Source of the DNA: an uncultured Blautia sp.
Lineage (GTDB): Bacteria > Bacillota > Clostridia > Lachnospirales > Lachnospiraceae
Assembly: GCA_900541345.1 (NCBI GenBank)
Contig: UQJE01000025.1
Location: forward strand, 1-28,827
Reading direction: 5' to 3'
Length of the DNA: 28,827 bases
Shown here: one piece after another, positions 14,123-22,626 of the stretch
How the letters are laid out: the number at the start of each line of letters is the position of its first letter
How positions within the stretch are numbered: the first letter of the stretch is position 1
Notes under the pieces: generated by a model
Told to the model about the DNA's origin: nothing
Seen by the model: the letters and a program-made list of their open reading frames with translations, nothing else
The model's database searches: none
Position numbers and translations under genes: made by a program

Positions 14123-15034
14123 ATGTCTTCTCGTTCACGTGAACGTTCTGAAGAATTATTAGAAAAACGTATTTTACTGCTTTCATTTCTCTCTGGAGTT
14201 GGTTTCGTCATAGTCGAATTAATTTACGCCATATACAGCCATTCCCAGTCAACATTAATGGACGCACTATATGACGCATCTGAGCTGGTTTTCATTATCC
14301 TGCTCTTATTTTTAACGCCGCTGTTTCATCGCCCTATTTCAGAAAAACACCCTTATGGTTTTTTTCAGGTAGAATCTTTTTTTATCTTAATCAAAAACAT
14401 TATGATGACCTCTGTAACTGTCAGCGTCCTGACAAGCGTTATTGAAAAACTCCTTTCTGGAGGTAACTCAATTGACAAAGGACAAGTTTCTCTTTTCCAG
14501 CTCATGCTTGGTCTTGCCAGTTTGATTATTCTTCTGATCATGAAATGGATGAGCCGCAAAATTTCCTCGCCTACTGTAAAAGCCGAAATACTTGGCTGGA
14601 AGCTGGATGTGGCATACAGTCTCGGAATGTCTTTGGCGTTTTTTATCGCTGTACAGCTGCAGAATACGTCCCTGGGATTTCTTTCCCCGTATTTTGACCA
14701 GATTATTGCCATTGTCGTTATGATTTTTATGGTTCCTGAAACAATTAAAATGCTGGTATCTACATTCAGAGAACTTTTCCTGTTTTCTCCAGAACAGAAG
14801 ACAGTTGACAGAATCAAAGAAATCTCCGGAAAAATCCTGGAAAACTATTCCTTTACACCCGTTTTCTATGATATTTCCAGAACGGGACGAAAAATGTGGG
14901 TATCCATTTACTTCCAGGTTGAAATGGATTCCATATGTGTAAAATATATTCAGGAAGCAAATAAGTCTCTAAACGAAAAGATTTCACAGGAATTCCCTGA
15001 GGCTTCCTGTGAAATCATTCTTGACACTCATTAA
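14123..15034 (+). CDS. Cation diffusion facilitator (CDF) family transporter
   Basis: A 303-residue protein with about six membrane helices (residues 17-220) and a cytosolic C-terminal domain (225-303), the usual CDF plan. TM2 carries DALYD (Asp47 and Asp51) and the loop after it HPYGF, a family signature. In TM5 the usual HxxxD zinc site is GWKLD (158-162): Asp162 is kept but His is Gly158, so the metal preference probably differs from zinc transporters such as YiiP and may be iron, manganese or another cation. The start is preceded by AAGGTGAT. The stop overlaps the convergent GH42 stop by four bases, and no terminator is seen between them. Confidence 0.85.
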   Translation: MSSRSRERSEELLEKRILLLSFLSGVGFVIVELIYAIYSHSQSTLMDALYDASELVFIILLLFLTPLFHRPISEKHPYGFFQVESFFILIKNIMMTSVTVSVLTSVIEKLLSGGNSIDKGQVSLFQLMLGLASLIILLIMKWMSRKISSPTVKAEILGWKLDVAYSLGMSLAFFIAVQLQNTSLGFLSPYFDQIIAIVVMIFMVPETIKMLVSTFRELFLFSPEQKTVDRIKEISGKILENYSFTPVFYDISRTGRKMWVSIYFQVEMDSICVKYIQEANKSLNEKISQEFPEASCEIILDTH

Positions 15035-17058
15035 TGTTTATTTACCCTAATAATAGCAATTCCATATGGCGCAAGCTTTTCTATACTCTCTCCATAGAGA
15101 GCTTCCGCCTCTCCCTCCGGGAGGGGAAGACTTACTTCCTCTTTCCCCCAGTTCTGGTAAATATAGAAACGCTCCTTTTCTGTTTCTCTTAAAGTCACTT
15201 CAAGTCCCTCTGGAATATCTTCTTTCATTCCACAGGAAATTCCACTCTCTTTCATAACCTTCTTTAAGAAGTCTTCCTGAAATTCCTGTTCTGCATCAGC
15301 CGCAACATACCAGGCTTTTCCTTTTCCATAAGTATTTACAGTAAGTGCAGGATAACCTGCATAAAAGTCGCTTCCGTATGTCATAACAGTCTCTGCTCCG
15401 CGAAGCTCTACAAGGTCACAGAGATATTTGCAGGAATATGTTTTCTCCATTCCCAGCACATTTCCTTCAACAGGCACAAGAGAATTTTCTTCCCAGTCAT
15501 AAAGACCGTCAATCTCTGTACTGCGGATTCCAAGAACATCCATAAGTCCATGAGGAACACCTCCAAGAAAACATTTATCTGTATCATCTACAATTCCGGA
15601 CCAGTAAGTTGCAATAAAGATTCCACCATCTTCCACAAATTTCCGCACTTTTTCCTCAAATCCGTCACGGAACATATAACACATCGGAGCTGCAAAAATT
15701 TTGTAGCCGGAAAGGTCACATGTCATATCTACAAGGTCTACATTTAGTCCAAGTTTGCGGAAACCTTTGTAATACTTTAACTGTGCCTCTCTGTAATGAA
15801 GCCCTTTATTTCTCGGTCCCTGGCTGTCTTCCATTGCCCACTGGCTGTCCCAGTCATAAAGGAGCGCAGCCTGGCTTTTTACTTCACTTCCTGCAAGAAC
15901 CGAAATTTCTTTTAAAGTTTTCCCAACCTGACTTACCTCACGGAATACTCTTGTATCGTTTCCTCCGTAATGGTCGATAACAGCTCCGTGAAACTTCTCG
16001 GAAGCACCTCTGCTCTGGCGAATCTGGAAATAAAGAGCTCCTTCGCCCCCGTGGGCAATCGCCTGCATGGACTGTGCAAATAGTACCCCCGGTTTTTTCA
16101 GCTTGCTCACACTCTGCCAGTTTGTAGAGGTAGGACATGATTCCATCTGGAAAAACGGTTTTTTCTTGAGAGAACGCATCAGATCGTGGCACATTCCATT
16201 TTCATACGCAGTCTCAATCACATCCTGCTTATGCCATGTAGGATATGTATCCCAGGAAACTACATCAATTTCTTTGGCAAGTTCAAAATAATTTAATCCG
16301 TCAAAATAGTACATGAGGTTTGCAGTTGTAGGAAGCTCGCTTCCTCCCTCTCGAACAGCCTGTATTTCGTGATGAATGAAATCTGCCGTCTGATGAGTCA
16401 CAAAACGTTTCCAGTCAAGATTTAACGCATGAAGCTGTGTCTCGCCAATGGGAGACGGGCTTTCAATCTGCTCAAAGCTGTTATATGTATGGCTCCAGAA
16501 GGTTGTACACCATTTCTTATTTAAGTTTTCAATCGTGCCATATTTCTCCTTCAGCCAGTTGCGGAATGCTTCCTGACAAAGGGGACAGTGGCACTCTCCA
16601 CCAAATTCATTTGAAATATGCCACATAATCACTGCCGGATGATTTCCGAAACGCTCTGCCAGTTTTTTGTTTATAATTGCTGTTTTTTCTCTGTAAACAG
16701 GAGAGGTATAGCAGTGATTATGGCGAAATCCATAAAGCGCTCTTCTTCTCTCACCATCAACTCTCAGTACCTCCGGATATTTGTCAGCCAGCCATTTTGG
16801 TCTTGAAGCGGACGGAGTTGCAAGAATTACGGAAATTCCTCTTTCATAAAGCTTATTGATAATATTCTCCAGCCACTCAAAATTAAATACGCCTTCCTCC
16901 GGTTCAAGGGTTGACCAGGAAAAAATCCCAAGGCTTACTACATTGCAGCCGGCTTCTTCCAGCATATCTAAATCTTTTTCAAGAATATCCGGTCTGTCCA
17001 GCCACTGCTCCGGATTGTAATCTCCTCCGTGAAGAAGTTTATTTGTCTTAAATTCCAT
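15031..17058 (-). CDS. Beta-galactosidase, glycoside hydrolase family 42
   Basis: A 675-residue GH42 enzyme of normal length. It has the barrel start LLHGGDYNPEQW, the acid/base Glu151 in WHISNEFGG, and the nucleophile Glu306 in FFQMESCPT. The four cysteines of the structural zinc site are conserved: Cys116, then Cys156, Cys158 and Cys161 (CHCPLC). A trimerisation domain and a small C-terminal beta domain follow. There is no signal peptide, so it acts in the cytosol on imported beta-galactosides. AGGAGG lies five bases before ATG and 15 bases after the GH35 stop. It is the last gene of the locus and carries no terminator before the convergent transporter gene. Confidence 0.95.
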   Translation of the reverse strand: MEFKTNKLLHGGDYNPEQWLDRPDILEKDLDMLEEAGCNVVSLGIFSWSTLEPEEGVFNFEWLENIINKLYERGISVILATPSASRPKWLADKYPEVLRVDGERRRALYGFRHNHCYTSPVYREKTAIINKKLAERFGNHPAVIMWHISNEFGGECHCPLCQEAFRNWLKEKYGTIENLNKKWCTTFWSHTYNSFEQIESPSPIGETQLHALNLDWKRFVTHQTADFIHHEIQAVREGGSELPTTANLMYYFDGLNYFELAKEIDVVSWDTYPTWHKQDVIETAYENGMCHDLMRSLKKKPFFQMESCPTSTNWQSVSKLKKPGVLFAQSMQAIAHGGEGALYFQIRQSRGASEKFHGAVIDHYGGNDTRVFREVSQVGKTLKEISVLAGSEVKSQAALLYDWDSQWAMEDSQGPRNKGLHYREAQLKYYKGFRKLGLNVDLVDMTCDLSGYKIFAAPMCYMFRDGFEEKVRKFVEDGGIFIATYWSGIVDDTDKCFLGGVPHGLMDVLGIRSTEIDGLYDWEENSLVPVEGNVLGMEKTYSCKYLCDLVELRGAETVMTYGSDFYAGYPALTVNTYGKGKAWYVAADAEQEFQEDFLKKVMKESGISCGMKEDIPEGLEVTLRETEKERFYIYQNWGKEEVSLPLPEGEAEALYGESIEKLAPYGIAIIRVNKH

Positions 17059-17073
17059 ACAAACCTCCTATAT

Positions 17074-19386
17074 TTACATAATTTCAAATACGATTTCTTT
17101 TACCGGCTGTATTTTAACAGATTTTACTTCTCCCACTGCTTTTTTCAGCATTTCCTTACGTCCTGCCATCGTAGAAGAAACATCAACACTCTGGTCTTCT
17201 TTTCTTGGCGTAATCAGAAGGGTAAATTCTTTTCCCATCTCTGGTTTCCACACTTCTTTCAGACCAATTTCCCAGACAGCCTCATTGCAGAAGTTATCAG
17301 ATACAAGCTCTCCGTCAATAAACACATATCCTATATCACCTGTATAGGAAATTTGAATACGCGCGTCTTTATATTCCTCATAATTTTCCGGCACAATAAA
17401 TGTATATCTGTACGGACCACATTTCTGAAGCTTTAATTCTTCTGCTGAAATATGTTCTGAAAACTGGACACCTTTGAAAATTCCTTCCTGCACCTCTGAA
17501 ACATTTATATTTTCTCCTGCATATTTCAGTTCTGCTGCCGGATACATCATAAGTTTTACTATGGTTTTTTCTTCCGCGCTTTCCAGATGAATTTTTTCTC
17601 CATCATACATAAAAGGAACATTGCAAAGTACCACTGTCTTTTTCCCTTCTCTCTGGAGTTCATAGAACTGAAGACTCTGCTCTCTTGTGAGCGTCACAAT
17701 TTCCACATCTCCATTTTTCCCGGAGATTCTGTAAGAAGACATTTTACCTTCTTCCGGAATTACACAAAGTTTTTCTTCCTTCACTTCATTTCCATTAAGT
17801 GCATTTACCGTTTTTCCATCCCACACATACTCTGCCTTCATTCCATCCGGAACAAAAAAGAAATATACTGTTTTTTCACCTTCACGGATAATAGATAGCG
17901 GCTGCGCCTTCGCATAAATCAGGCGGCATCCCTCTACATCAAGTCCAAAAGGAAGAATCGCTTCTTCTCCTGCTGCCAGAGAAATATCTGAAATCTCAAT
18001 TTTTCCATTTTGTGTTTCCAGGCAGATATATTCTCCTTCTTTTGCCTTGCATTCCACATGGTCCTGGTAATTATTCAAAAATACAAAACCTGATTTTCCA
18101 TCTGTACGGACAGAATAACGAAGTGTCTCTACGTCTTCCGGTTTTATCTCTTCTGCCCCTTTTGGAAGCGCTGTTACAAGTCTGCAGAGATAATTTGAAT
18201 AATTTAAAGCAAATGTATGAAGAGCTTTCAATCTGTAAAAGCTTGGACGAAGCTGCCCATATTCACCAATGGCAGCCTGATAATCATAAGAAATTTTCGG
18301 ACACTGGCATTCATTCAGAAACGGCGTTTTTTCACCTTTTGGATTGCTTCCTCCTCTGAACATATAATAACCCAGAAAATTACAGCCACCTGCCATTTTA
18401 ATATTTGCCATAGCATCTACGCTCTCATATGGAAGCTGAAAGCGATAATAATAATAACAAGCCATTCCTCCGCCCATTTCACAGCAGGCATACGGCATAC
18501 TTTCCGGTTCATACTCCGGTTCAAAATTATATGTTTTTGAAATTTCATTATTATGATTATCACGGTAAATATACTCCGGAGTTGCCGGATGTTCTCCCCT
18601 GTAATCATAAAAAATCCAGGGCCAGAATGCGTAGCCGCCCCAGAGCGGCATCATCTCGGATGCGTCCATAGCAGCTCCGCCCCATCCTGTGCTTGTATAA
18701 AACGGCGTCAGGATTCCTTCTTCCTGTGCCAGTTTTTTTAAGGTATGAAGATACTCGACACCATCTCCGCCCCCCGGCGTCCATTCATTTGCCACACCTG
18801 TAGTCATTTCCCACGGCGCTGCGGAATGCATATATTCATTGTCAAGCTGTGTTCCGATAATCGGACCGCCATCTTTAAAATATAATCCTTTAAGCTGTAC
18901 TCCAAGCTCATGATATAATCTTTTTACACATAAAAGAAATCCTTCATCGAGACTTCTTACCTCAAAAGGCTTTCCGTAAAGCCAGTCAGGAAGACCGCCA
19001 TTTCTTACTTCTCCGTGATCAAATGGTCCGATTCTCACAATCACATACATTCCATGCTTTTTACAAATCTCAACAAATTTTCTGAGATTCCTGTTTCCGT
19101 CAAACCGGAAAACCCCTTCCTGCTCTTCATGGTGAATCCAGAATACATATGTAGATACTATATTGATTCCACACATCTTCATTTTTAATATCGTATCTTC
19201 CCACTGACTCTCATGAACTCTTGCATAATGGCACTCCCCGGCAATTCCAAAGAACGGAGTCCCATTTTCCTCCAGATAGTAATTTGTAAATCCTATCGTT
19301 CCCTGAGAACCTTCGCCGAAAAAATTTTTTCCCAAAGAATAAATTTCTTTTTCTTTTATCTTAGAGACATCAATATAATTCTGCAT
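17074..19386 (-). CDS. Beta-galactosidase, glycoside hydrolase family 35
   Basis: A 770-residue GH35 enzyme. The barrel carries FGIAGECHYARVHESQWEDTI, NIVSTYVFWIHHE and IVRIGPFDHGEVRNGGLPDWL. The acid/base is Glu184 in GTQLDNEY (family QxENEY), and the nucleophile is probably Glu303 in YACCEMGGGM, a departure from the common TEFWxGW. The C-terminal half is beta-rich and ends in a jelly roll (PYRYTFIVPENYEEYKDARIQISYTGDIGYVFIDG). No signal peptide is present. The ATG at 19386 is preferred (AAGGAG seven bases upstream) over a GTG one codon earlier. It lies between the second permease and GH42, so the two hydrolases probably trim different linkages of one imported galactoside. Confidence 0.92.
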   Translation of the reverse strand: MQNYIDVSKIKEKEIYSLGKNFFGEGSQGTIGFTNYYLEENGTPFFGIAGECHYARVHESQWEDTILKMKMCGINIVSTYVFWIHHEEQEGVFRFDGNRNLRKFVEICKKHGMYVIVRIGPFDHGEVRNGGLPDWLYGKPFEVRSLDEGFLLCVKRLYHELGVQLKGLYFKDGGPIIGTQLDNEYMHSAAPWEMTTGVANEWTPGGGDGVEYLHTLKKLAQEEGILTPFYTSTGWGGAAMDASEMMPLWGGYAFWPWIFYDYRGEHPATPEYIYRDNHNNEISKTYNFEPEYEPESMPYACCEMGGGMACYYYYRFQLPYESVDAMANIKMAGGCNFLGYYMFRGGSNPKGEKTPFLNECQCPKISYDYQAAIGEYGQLRPSFYRLKALHTFALNYSNYLCRLVTALPKGAEEIKPEDVETLRYSVRTDGKSGFVFLNNYQDHVECKAKEGEYICLETQNGKIEISDISLAAGEEAILPFGLDVEGCRLIYAKAQPLSIIREGEKTVYFFFVPDGMKAEYVWDGKTVNALNGNEVKEEKLCVIPEEGKMSSYRISGKNGDVEIVTLTREQSLQFYELQREGKKTVVLCNVPFMYDGEKIHLESAEEKTIVKLMMYPAAELKYAGENINVSEVQEGIFKGVQFSEHISAEELKLQKCGPYRYTFIVPENYEEYKDARIQISYTGDIGYVFIDGELVSDNFCNEAVWEIGLKEVWKPEMGKEFTLLITPRKEDQSVDVSSTMAGRKEMLKKAVGEVKSVKIQPVKEIVFEIM

Positions 19387-19415
19387 CACACTTCTCCTTG
19401 TATCTGTTCAGAAAA

Positions 19416-20234
19416 TCATCCCTTTACTGCACCTGCTGATAAACCTTTAATAAAATATTTAGAACCAATTGCAAAAATAATCAAAATAGGCATAACAGAA
19501 ATGGTAAGGGCTGCGCCTCTTGCGCCCCAGTCCTGAGTATACGCAGTTGCCAGAGTTTGAATTCCCAGCGGAATCGTAAATTTGTTACTGTCTGTAAGAA
19601 CGGTACTCGGCATCAGGAAGTTGTTCCATGACCACAGGAAAACAAGCATAAATAAAGTTCCAAGAGCCGGCTTCATCATAGGAAGCGCAATACTGGCAAA
19701 TGTTCGGATTTCTCCTGAGCCGTCAATTCTGGCGCTTTCTATCAATTCCTTTGGAAGAGAACTGGAAAGATACTGCACAATAAAAAATACGCCATATGCA
19801 CTTGCTCCCCATGTTAAAATTAAAGGCCAGTGTGTATTTACAAGATGAAGATTTCTCATCTCGATTGTATACCCCAGAAGACCAATCTGCGCCGGAATCA
19901 TCATACTTGCTACAATAAATGTTTTCAGGAAATTCCTTGCCTTAAACTGATAAATTGTAAGACCATATGCAGTCATAGCACTGATAAGAACACTTAAAAC
20001 AGCAGAAAGTGTTGCTGTATAAATCGTATTCCAATAATACTTTAAAAATCCTCCGGAAATAATGGTTTTCAGATTCTCGATTAATTTATTTCCAAAAAGA
20101 AATATATCTACATTATAAATTTCTGTTGTACTGTGCGTTCCCATTGAAACAATAAAATAAAAGGGAATCACCGAAATAATACTGATAATCAAAAGCGGAA
20201 TTAAAAACAGACTGTTTTTTACTTTTCTTTTCAT
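19416..20234 (-). CDS. Sugar ABC transporter permease (MalG/LacG type)
   Basis: A 272-residue inner-membrane permease with six predicted helices. The EAA loop that docks the ATPase is ESARIDGSGEIRTFASIALPMMKPALG. Its ATG overlaps the stop of the upstream permease (ATGA), indicating translational coupling and a fixed heterodimer. It would form half of the channel importing an oligosaccharide captured by the binding protein at 21215-22543. No ATPase gene is present in the locus, as is common for such systems in Firmicutes, which share an MsmX-type ATPase. Confidence 0.93.
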   Translation of the reverse strand: MKRKVKNSLFLIPLLIISIISVIPFYFIVSMGTHSTTEIYNVDIFLFGNKLIENLKTIISGGFLKYYWNTIYTATLSAVLSVLISAMTAYGLTIYQFKARNFLKTFIVASMMIPAQIGLLGYTIEMRNLHLVNTHWPLILTWGASAYGVFFIVQYLSSSLPKELIESARIDGSGEIRTFASIALPMMKPALGTLFMLVFLWSWNNFLMPSTVLTDSNKFTIPLGIQTLATAYTQDWGARGAALTISVMPILIIFAIGSKYFIKGLSAGAVKG

Positions 20235-21151
20235 GCTTCCCTCTCCTTTTTGTTGATAATTTTAGAAACAATAAGGCTTACTACAAGTACTACTACAAAA
20301 ATTCCATAAGATACAGCCGCTCCATATCCCAGTCTTGTAGAGCTCTTAAATGTCTGATCAAAGAAATACATCATAGCAGTCATACAGGATCGTCCCGGAC
20401 CTCCCATACTGTTTCCCTGCTGTGTACTGAAAAGGAGATACGGCTCATCAAAAAGTTGGAAACCGCTGATAATGCTTGTAAGCACAAGGAAAATTGTCAT
20501 TGGACGAAGATATGGTATTGTAATATGGCGGAATACCTGCCATTTATTTGCACCATCTACCATCGCCGCCTCCGAAACATCCTCCGGTATTGTAGAAAGC
20601 GCTGCAAGGTAAATCAGAAGATAATATCCCAGGTTTTTCCATACAATCAGCAATATTACAACAATTCTCGCCGTCATAGGACTTCCCAGCCAGTTAATGC
20701 CTTCTTCAAGGATTCCCACATCTATAAGAACTTTATTAATAATTCCCGTTGACCAGTCAAATAAGAATGAAAAAATCACACCAATCGCAACAGGTGTTGT
20801 AATATATGGCAGTACATTTAATGTCTGGAAAAGGCGGGATGATTTTTTTAATTTATAAAGAAGTACCGCAAGAACAAGTCCGCCGATAATTAAAAGCGGA
20901 ATGTATATAATCATGAACATAAAGGTGTTTCCCAAAGCCTTGTAAAACAATTTATCCTTTGTAATCAGTCTTATATAGTTCGCAATTCCAACAAAATTTC
21001 GATTTGCCGCTCCTGCTATACTATCCCAGTCTGTAAGGCTGATTGCAAATGAATAGATAGTCGGATAAATAAAAAACATAAAATAAAATGCAAAATACGG
21101 CAGCATAAAGATAAACGGCCATTTTGATAACGTTTTGTGTTTTTTCTTCAT
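20231..21151 (-). CDS. Sugar ABC transporter permease (MalF/LacF type)
   Basis: A 306-residue permease with six predicted helices and the EAA loop EAAMVDGANKWQVFRHITIPYLRPM. The ATG at 21151 is chosen because AGGAG lies eight bases upstream; the longer frame to 21208 lacks such a site and would run through the intergenic hairpin at 21175-21200. It overlaps the next permease by four bases. Together they form the membrane part of the galactoside importer. Confidence 0.92.
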   Translation of the reverse strand: MKKKHKTLSKWPFIFMLPYFAFYFMFFIYPTIYSFAISLTDWDSIAGAANRNFVGIANYIRLITKDKLFYKALGNTFMFMIIYIPLLIIGGLVLAVLLYKLKKSSRLFQTLNVLPYITTPVAIGVIFSFLFDWSTGIINKVLIDVGILEEGINWLGSPMTARIVVILLIVWKNLGYYLLIYLAALSTIPEDVSEAAMVDGANKWQVFRHITIPYLRPMTIFLVLTSIISGFQLFDEPYLLFSTQQGNSMGGPGRSCMTAMMYFFDQTFKSSTRLGYGAAVSYGIFVVVLVVSLIVSKIINKKEREA

Positions 21152-21174
21152 ATTTTTCTCTCCTTTGAACCTGT

Positions 21175-21200
21175 AAGGGTGCTGTCTTTGCAGCACCCTT
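21175..21200 (-). terminator. Hairpin between binding protein and permease genes
   Basis: AAGGGTGCTG (21175-21184) and CAGCACCCTT (21191-21200) form a perfect 10-bp stem with a six-base loop, just after the binding-protein stop. On the minus strand no T-run follows, so complete termination is unlikely. A role in partial termination or 3'-end protection, giving more binding protein than permease, is inferred. Confidence 0.65.
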
Positions 21201-21214
21201 ATTTTCATACAATA

Positions 21215-22543
21215 TTATTCGATTGTGTAATCCGGCAGCTTCATTTCAAGTTCTTCTTTCAAATAATCCATAGCATCTTCTGCCGTCATACCGGAATCAT
21301 TATTTAATGCAGTAGTAACAAGATTGATTGTTTCATGAATAATATTATCATCAAGATTCATAGGTCTTACTTCAATATTCGGAACAATTTCATCCAGGAA
21401 ATATGCCCCAAGATCCTGATCGCCAAACCATTTGCTCTTCCATACTTTCAGTTCTGGTTTTTCTTCATACGGAGCTTTTGCAGATGTTAAATATCCAATT
21501 TTATTTAATTCTTCTGCGCCTTCTGTAGAAAGTGTTGCAAATTTAATAAATTCCCATGCAAGTCTCTTATCTTTGCATGTTTTTGTAATTCCCATTGTCG
21601 TTCCGCCCCAGCTTATGTTTCCTTCTGGTGCGCTCATTAATCCCCAGTGACCTGTGCTCTCACCTTTTGGATCATTTGGTTCAATCGTAAATGGTACAGA
21701 CCATGTTGCACATCCTGCAAAGATATGTGTATCCTCTCCGAAAGAAGCATACCAGGGAGCGCTCCATGCCTCTAATTTATCTACGATTCCTGCATCACGG
21801 AATTTACATGCAAGATCCATAGAACGCTGCAGGCTCTTTGTCGCATTAATCGTATCTCCATCAATCCAGGAAACTGCTCCCTGCTCTCTGATAAACTGCT
21901 GTGCATCTGCAATTCCCGGCCACATATAAACTTTTCCATCGCTCTTTTCCAGTACTTCTTTTCCCTTCTCAATAAAGGCTTCCCAATCCGGGAACATAGC
22001 TTCCAGTTCTTTTGGATCATCTGTTCCAAGATATTCTTTTGCAAGGTCTTTTCTGTATGCAATTCCTGCCGGACTTAAACACTGCTCAATTCCGCACACA
22101 GCGCCTTTTGAATTTACCATTTTAGGATGGAGATAATCATATACCTCATTAATGTCAAAATTATATGGTTCTGCTGATAAATCCTCCCACATATCAAGTT
22201 CAAAAACCTTTGCTCTGGAATCAATAATCGCCCATCCAATATCAGGAAGTTCTGTTCCTGTAGCAAGCGCTGTCTGATACTTCTGAAGAGAATCTCCATT
22301 TGCCATTGGGGTATATTCAAACTTTACATTTGGATATTTTTTATTGAAAGCTTTTGTAATCCCCTCAAAATAAGGATCGTCCCATCCCCACATAGTAAGA
22401 GTTCCTTCATAATCCTCCGGAAGCGGCTCACTGTAATCCTCTGCTTTTTCTGCATAAACAGCGCTTCCTCCTGTTACAAGTGTTGTTGCTGCCACAGCTG
22501 CTGTCATCATCAGAGCCATGATTTTTTTCGTTCTTTTCTTCAT
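21215..22543 (-). CDS. Sugar ABC transporter solute-binding protein without lipobox cysteine
   Basis: A 442-residue extracellular binding protein of the MalE-like family 1 (GTLTMWGWDDPYFEGITKAFNKKYPNVKFEYTP, LPDIGWAI, IGYLTSAKAPYEEKPELKVWKS). The N-terminus is a classical signal peptide: charged MKKRTKK, hydrophobic core, then VYA-EKA, a good signal peptidase I site. Binding proteins of Gram-positive bacteria are normally lipoproteins, but here no cysteine is present; where a lipobox would read L-V-T-G-C the sequence reads LVTGGS. It may be released, held by its permease, or be a lipoprotein that lost its anchor. It follows the kinase gene by 83 bases, and no clear promoter was seen there. 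An AGGGAG-type ribosome site lies upstream of ATG. Confidence 0.92.
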   Translation of the reverse strand: MKKRTKKIMALMMTAAVAATTLVTGGSAVYAEKAEDYSEPLPEDYEGTLTMWGWDDPYFEGITKAFNKKYPNVKFEYTPMANGDSLQKYQTALATGTELPDIGWAIIDSRAKVFELDMWEDLSAEPYNFDINEVYDYLHPKMVNSKGAVCGIEQCLSPAGIAYRKDLAKEYLGTDDPKELEAMFPDWEAFIEKGKEVLEKSDGKVYMWPGIADAQQFIREQGAVSWIDGDTINATKSLQRSMDLACKFRDAGIVDKLEAWSAPWYASFGEDTHIFAGCATWSVPFTIEPNDPKGESTGHWGLMSAPEGNISWGGTTMGITKTCKDKRLAWEFIKFATLSTEGAEELNKIGYLTSAKAPYEEKPELKVWKSKWFGDQDLGAYFLDEIVPNIEVRPMNLDDNIIHETINLVTTALNNDSGMTAEDAMDYLKEELEMKLPDYTIE

Positions 22544-22626
22544 AATGAAATGCTCCCTCCGTTTAAGATAGTTTTACTTTAACATTCCCCGGCATTTCTT
22601 CCCATACGGCAATCTTTAGTTTCTGT

